This document shows, in pieces, positions 59,130 to 64,000 of a DNA stretch of 64,000 nt. Position 1 is the stretch's first letter. Every line of letters begins with the position of its first letter. The notes under the pieces were generated by a model. It did not search any database. It was not told the origin of the DNA and saw only the letters and a list, made by a program, of their open reading frames with translations. Source of the stretch: Avena insularis (taxonomy: Eukaryota > Streptophyta > Magnoliopsida > Poales > Poaceae); assembly GCA_023614405.1 (NCBI GenBank), contig CM042689.1, forward strand, positions 332,916,305 through 332,980,304, in the 5' to 3' direction. Both the position numbers and the translations under genes were made by a program.

Positions 59130-60382
59130 TATAGCCATCCATGTCCACATTTAAACTAGATATTATTCATATATTTGATGAAATATCTCTCTATTTCCTG
59201 TCACTAATGCCTAATGATCACAGGGGTATGAAATCCTTTCTTGCTTATTTTGCCTGCACAGATAATTACGTATTATGAAGGGAATCACTATATAAATGCC
59301 AAAGATATGAGATTTCCAACACGCCAAAGAAACCAGGAGCCGTGAGGAGGCAACTACAAGTTTAACGACCAACTATACGGCCTGCCGCCGTATAGTCACG
59401 GCGTATAGTTTGCACCGACCTCCTTAGGTCAAACAGAACAACTTTTGTGAAGGGACCCCTATATAAAGAGTCTTCAGGCGACGAGAAACAAGCCCCCGAC
59501 TCCACAACATCGCTTCTTTTCATCCTCAACTCTCCCTGCCGCCACGCCGGAGGAATAGATCTAGATCTAAACCCTTCTCCACCACCATAGCCATCTTCCA
59601 CCACTTGTAATAGTAGATCTCATCTCCAATTGGCGACATTGTAAGACTATTTGTTATCAACTCTATGATCTCTATTACAATGTTTATGATTGTCGATTTC
59701 ATCTCTATGTGTGAGTAATTCTCCTTGGGCTAAGGGCTTCGGCCTAGCCATGTAGCTTTTGTGCATGTTATTTATCATAGATAGGATCATGTATTAGTTT
59801 GTATGACATGATGATTGTAGTACCCTCTCTTGCCTCAATCTAAGGACTTCCCAGGTACCCAAGACCCCGAGGATTGATCCAGGTAAAGGGAGTGTGAGTA
59901 ACGACTGATCTGCAGGATAGGAACCCTAGTGACAGAAAGGGTAGTACGGCTGTATGTGAGGAACTTACTTGAGATTAACGGTGACATCACTATGCATATC
60001 ATTAGTTCTCTTTCTTCCATGGATGAGACTAGTAGGTTATTGCCATAAGCGGTTGTGGAGGCGATAACATTTATGGATGCACTACCCACATATAATTATC
60101 ATGCTCTAACAGTTACATGAGTACTTTATTACTATCTAATATTCCCATCAGATGTTTTGCACAGCTACTGGTGAAAACCGAAGACCCTAGGCCCTCTCTC
60201 TCCATCAACAACAACAAGATTGCAAACTCTTGGTCCGGTGAAAACGCAATAAGAATTCTAAAACTCTCGAAGGTCCGTTAAGGTAATCTCACTTTGCTTT
60301 TTGCTTCTCGAGGATTCAATAAACCTAGGTCTACTAGGGAAAAATATCTATACTACATCCATAATCCGGATCAAAGGTATCA
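59130..60382 (+). repeat. LTR of Athila-like element 2 (borders approximate)
   Basis: No TG start is certain. The end (GATCAAAGGTATCA) precedes a PBS by 10 bp. A TATA box TATATAAAG lies at 59460-59468, followed by a leader with CTCCACCACC, like other LTRs of this class. Confidence 0.5.
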
Positions 60383-60392
60383 ACCCTTTTTC

Positions 60393-60410
60393 TGGCTCCG
60401 TTGCCAGGTA
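60393..60410 (+). other. Degenerate tRNA-Asp-type PBS (element 2)
   Basis: TGGCTCCGTTGCCAGGTA, three mismatches to the tRNA-Asp complement. Confidence 0.6.
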
Positions 60411-60591
60411 AGCAATAGCTACCTTGGTGAGGTTAGTAGGAACCTTGCTAGTTTTAAATTCTCGTTTTTAATTTTGTTAGTTTTCTTTTAGTTTTTATTT
60501 GAAAAAACAAAAAAAATTATTAGTTATTCTTTTTAATTGTTACTTTATCACCATTAGTACTTGTTTAAGAAAATACAAAAACATAGGAAGT

Positions 60592-61325
60592 ATGGCTGAA
60601 AAGAAGCTTGGGGAGTTTGCAACTCCTAACAATGATTATTTGCATACTCCTATTACTCAGCCAGCAATTACTGCTGAAGATTATGATATTAAGCCCCACT
60701 ATTTAAGTTTGGTTCAACACAATCAATTTGGAGGCTCTGTTGTAGAAGATGCAGGTATGCACTTGAATACTTTCACTGAAATATGTGATATAATGCGCAT
60801 TAAAGATGTTGACCCCGATGCGGTCAAATTGCGCTTATTTCCTTTCTCTCTTAGAGGAAGAGCAAAATAATGGTTGCTATCTTTGCCTAGAAATACTATT
60901 TTATAATGGGTGGAATGTACTTCTTTATTTATGACTAAATTCTTTCCACCTACAAAGACTATGCAACTCAGATCTAATATTACTGGTTTTAGACAGGAAG
61001 AGCGTGAGCCACTAGCGCTTGTATGGGAGAGAATGAAAGAATGCATGAGAAACTGTCCCAGCCATGGGATGGAAGATTGGTTAATTCTCCATTTATTTTA
61101 TAATGCTCTTAACCCTGTTTCTAAGTCTATGCTAGATACTGTAGCTTGAGGAACATTTATGGGTAAGAAAATTACCGAAGCAAAGCAGCTGCTAGACAAT
61201 ATGCAAGACAACCATTCCCAATGGCATGTAGAAAGATTAAACACGAAGAAGGTGAACTCTGTCACACCTCAAGAGAATGAAGAACTCAATGCCAAGTTGT
61301 ATGAGCTTATATTAGCGTGTTAAAG
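60592..61325 (+). pseudogene. gag: Athila-like gag (element 2)
   Basis: Starts MAEKKLGEF at 60592. PHYLSLVQHNQFGG, LRLFPFSLRGRAK, then in-frame TAA (60868-60870), FMTKFFPPTKTMQLRSN, ERMKECMRNCPSHGMEDWL, LFYNALNPVSKSMLD, TGA (61147-61149), QLLDNMQDNHSQWHVE. The frame is readable through single-codon stops. A typical Athila capsid-type gag. Confidence 0.82.
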
Positions 61326-62457
61326 GTAAGGAAACCCCGGTAAGAACTACTCTAGAACCAACTATTGAAGAAGTAGACTTTGTAGCTCGTAATGACTATA
61401 ACCCTGCTTGAAAAAAGAATTACAATCCAAACTTTCAGAAACATTACTCTAGTCCAGCAGGTAGCTCTAATAATAATATGGAATCAAGCAATACTAGTCT
61501 CCAAGAAACTCTTAAAGCTTGTGTGGACTCACAAAATGAGCAAAACAATATTCTAGTCAAAATTACGGATAATCATGATGCTATGCTTGGTAAATTATCT
61601 AACCAAGATGTTAGTTTAAGAAATAATTTGCAGGCCCTCCAAGAAAGGACAAGGATCGTTGAGGCACAACTAGGTAAGATAACCGAGAGTCAAACTCTCA
61701 TTCTAGCAAAATTTGCAGGTAAAGCTGAGCCAAATCCAGTTGAAGAGCTCAAGATGATAAGAATCCAAAGGGAGGAGCCCGAAGAACTTGATTATAGCAA
61801 TGCTCCTTCACCAAACTACACTGTTGAAGATCTCGTAAAGAGGATCAATGTCAAGATTCCAGTAAGTGAAGGAAATGAAGAAGCCATATATCAACACTTT
61901 GTTAATCAGGTAGCAATAAAGGTACGTGAGCTTGAAGAAGAATACAAGAAAATTACTGCGAAATTACCTGTTAAGCTAGATGATATATTTGAGCCTACCA
62001 TTAAGATTTAAATTGGGACTAATGAAATAGTTGCACTATGTGATCTAGGTGCAAGTGTTTCAACAATTCCAAAGAGTCTTTTTAACAAGTTAAATCTTGG
62101 CTCTTTTGAAATAACCGAACTAAAATTACATCTAGCAGATTCTACCTATAAACAAGCAGTAGGTATAAAGGAAAACACTTTAGTTTACATTAAAGGCTAA
62201 CCCGCTCTTATTGATTTTGTTATTGTTGACATGCCTAAAGATGATACTGCCCCTATCATATTAGGTCGTCCTTTCTTAATAACTATTAAGACTTTGATCA
62301 ATTTGCATAAAGGGAATGTGAAGCTTCAATTGCCTTTGCGGGATCCTTTTGTTATTCATTTCCCCAGGAAAAAGAAAGCCAAGCAAGATGATAAGGAGGC
62401 CATCACTTTGAAGGCCAATTACTTCGGAGTGGGTGTTCCACTCATATGGCCTATGTG
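61326..62457 (+). pseudogene. pol: Athila-like gag C-terminal part and aspartic protease (element 2)
   Basis: From 61478 a 177-codon open stretch has a helical, Gln/Leu-rich part. After TAA (62009-62011) the protease continues in the same frame: VALCDLGASVSTIPKSLF (active-site Asp), LKLHLADSTYKQAVG, then after another TAA (62198-62200) FVIVDMPKDDTAPIILGRPF. It ends with GVGVPLIWPM at about 62457. The sequence then goes straight to the GGGAGGCAACCCATG segment (62500-62514) that follows pol in Athila elements, so RT, RNase H and integrase are missing. Confidence 0.8.
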
Positions 62458-62599
62458 AACGATATCAACGCCAAGCTATTGACCATAAAAGAGCGCTGCA
62501 TGGGAGGCAACCCATGTGAAATAAAGGTTTGAGTTTAGTTTTTAGTTTTTAGTTGAAGTTTTGTATAAATAAAGTGTGCTAGAAAACTCCAGTGAGAGG
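62458..62599 (+). other. Post-pol untranslated segment of element 2
   Basis: Contains GCGCTGCATGGGAGGCAACC and a TTTTTAGTTTTTAG run. Similar GGGAGGCAACCC sequences follow the coding region of Athila-like grass elements. The element breaks off near 62600. Confidence 0.5.
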
Positions 62600-63772
62600 A
62601 AGAGATTCAGCGGTACTGTAAATGTACCGACCTTACTTGGACTAATACATACTTGTGATTAAACCCTCTACAAGCATCCGCAACTACAAGAAAGTAATTA
62701 AGATATAAACCTAACCACAGCCTTAAACTCTGAGATCCTATGCTCCCTTATGCAATGATGTTCTAACGGGGGTTCAGGTTTCTGTCACTCTGGCAACCCC
62801 ACAATTAGTAGCCAAATACACAATCCATTCCGCTAGGCCCATAAATGGTGAAGTATCATGTAGTCGATGTTCACATGACACCACTAGAAGAATAGCACCA
62901 CAACTTAAATACTAAACCATTGAATAATATCTCAACACAAATCCACTACTAACAACATGACTTCTCCCATGTCCTCAAGAACTAGACAAACTACTCACAA
63001 GACATCATATGGATCAAGATCAAATATGATATGGTAATGGATAACAATCTGAACATAAACAATAATCCAATGGTTCCACTCACAAGCATCAACTACAATA
63101 GTAATCAACACCGGGAAAGTTCACCTAAGAACTAATGCAAGATCCAACATGATTGTTACAGCGGGATGGAGTGGTGATGATGGTGCTAGTGGAGATGATG
63201 GTGTGGATGATGGTGATGATGATCCCGATGAAGTCTAGCTTGATGAAGGTGTTGATGGCAACGATCTCCCCTCATCGAGAAGGAATTTCCCCGGCAGAAA
63301 TCTGTCTACCAGAGAGCTCTTTCTCTCTCGGTATTTTCTGCCTCGCAGAGGCGGCGAAATCTTTCTGTGGTTGCTCCCCGTGTATTAGGGTTTCGAGGAG
63401 AAGATATAGGCAAGATGGCGGAGTCGGAGGCCGACCAGGTGGGCCACACCTCCTCCAGGCACGGGGCAGGGGAACCCACGCCTGGGAGGGTGTGGGCCCC
63501 TTGTGGCCCAACTCCGCCTCCCCTTCTGGCTTCCTCCGTCTTCTGGAAAATATTTTTTTCCATGATTTTTCTGGTATTTTTCTGATCTTCACGAAATTGC
63601 ATCAAAACACCTCTTTTTCCATCAGAAACCTGACTCCGGTAGTTCATCCTCAAAGAATCATCCAACATGCAAAAACAGATGAAAATACATAAGTAACACC
63701 TCTTAATATGAAATGTATCAATGAATAGAGGCAAATTATGATATAGAATGGTGATGCAAATTCGACGTATCA
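62600..63772 (-). repeat. Athila-like 3' LTR, minus strand, truncated
   Basis: On the minus strand it starts TGATACGTCGAATTTGC at 63772 directly after a PPT. It contains a GAT/GGT trinucleotide run (63173-63226) and a GC-rich leader (63340-63540), and ends at about 62600 inside a segment with GTATGTATTAGTCCAAG. The usual CA end is not seen, so it appears truncated. Confidence 0.7.
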
Positions 63773-63786
63773 ACTCCCCCAAGCTT
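63773..63786 (-). other. Polypurine tract of the minus-strand Athila-like element
   Basis: Minus strand AAGCTTGGGGGAGT directly before TGATACGTCG, the standard arrangement in Athila-like grass elements. Confidence 0.8.
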
Positions 63787-64000
63787 AGACCTTCGCTTGT
63801 CCCCAAGCAAAAACTGAGCTCAGTAAACATGTCTACAGGTTTATGGAGTGAAGTGTTGATAAAAGAATACGAACAAGAAGCATCACACTTACCATTACAC
63901 AACTCATAGAAGAAGGCAACTGTAACTACCTCGGTGAATTACGCTCTTAGTTACAAGCCTGGATGAGCGGAAATGGTTAAAATAGTACGGTGGGGCCAAA
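63787..64000 (-). other. Internal 3' region of the minus-strand Athila-like element
   Basis: Contains GGGGACAAGCGAAGG on the minus strand, typical just upstream of the PPT. No coding signal; the element continues beyond the window. Confidence 0.6.

Noticed and set aside
63153..63692. 179-codon plus-strand open frame with Met/Val/Asp repeats
   Set aside because: It is the antisense reading of a GAT/GGT trinucleotide run and leader in an Athila-like LTR.

Overview
This window is plant nuclear DNA made almost entirely of nested, decayed transposable elements. I see no intact host gene, rRNA or tRNA. The element mix points to a grass, probably a Pooideae/Triticeae-type genome: a CACTA element with repeated AGTCCCGG motifs, Stowaway MITEs with CTCCCTCCGT ends, long-LTR Ty3/gypsy elements of the Tekay-, Tat- and Athila-like lineages, a Sirevirus-type Ty1/copia element, and BARE/Angela-like LTRs. 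The species is an inference.

Layout. 1-1360: a Helitron 3' end abuts the N-terminal remnant of a PIF/Harbinger transposase (minus strand). 1364-3060 and 15882-16051: two tandem, degenerate copies of an Athila-like LTR/leader segment; the second copy is split by a TIR transposon (3061-15881). That transposon is in turn split by a complete Tekay-like chromovirus (4249-15759, minus strand, ~3.25-kb LTRs, TSD ATCTC). 16052-16953 holds nothing I recognise. 16956-17230: two Stowaway-type elements back to back. 17249-27437: a PIF/Harbinger-like non-autonomous element (TSD TTA) split by a Sirevirus-like copia element (17844-26997, TSD ACCGG). 27438-30043: an island with no recognised transposon body. 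30218-42549: a Tat-lineage gypsy element (TSD ATACT) inserted at the junction of two ~169-bp direct repeats; it carries a second, archaeal-type RNase H, seven 68-bp tandem repeats and a spliced antisense gene with its own TATA box. 42926-44323: a non-autonomous CACTA element whose empty site is preserved in a paralogous segment at 46522-46901. 45216-46508: a truncated BARE-like LTR. 46902-48468: the 3' end of an Athila-like element. 48469-54632: a second, rearranged Tat element containing a ~2.5-kb fold-back of two inverted BARE-like LTRs. 54633-59125 and ~59130-62590: two Athila-like elements that keep gag and protease but lack RT, RNase H and most of integrase. 62600-64000: a minus-strand Athila-like LTR plus PPT, running off the window.

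How the parts relate. Full TSDs, PBS and PPT sites show that the Tekay-like, Sirevirus-like and Tat elements were once mobile. All are now interrupted by stop codons, frameshifts or deletions and could move only with proteins supplied in trans. The most notable features are the three-exon antisense gene of the Tat element and related spliced-looking antisense exons in the second Tat element, the Sirevirus palindromes found in both the LTRs and the pol linker, and the BARE-like LTR fold-back that marks a rearrangement breakpoint.
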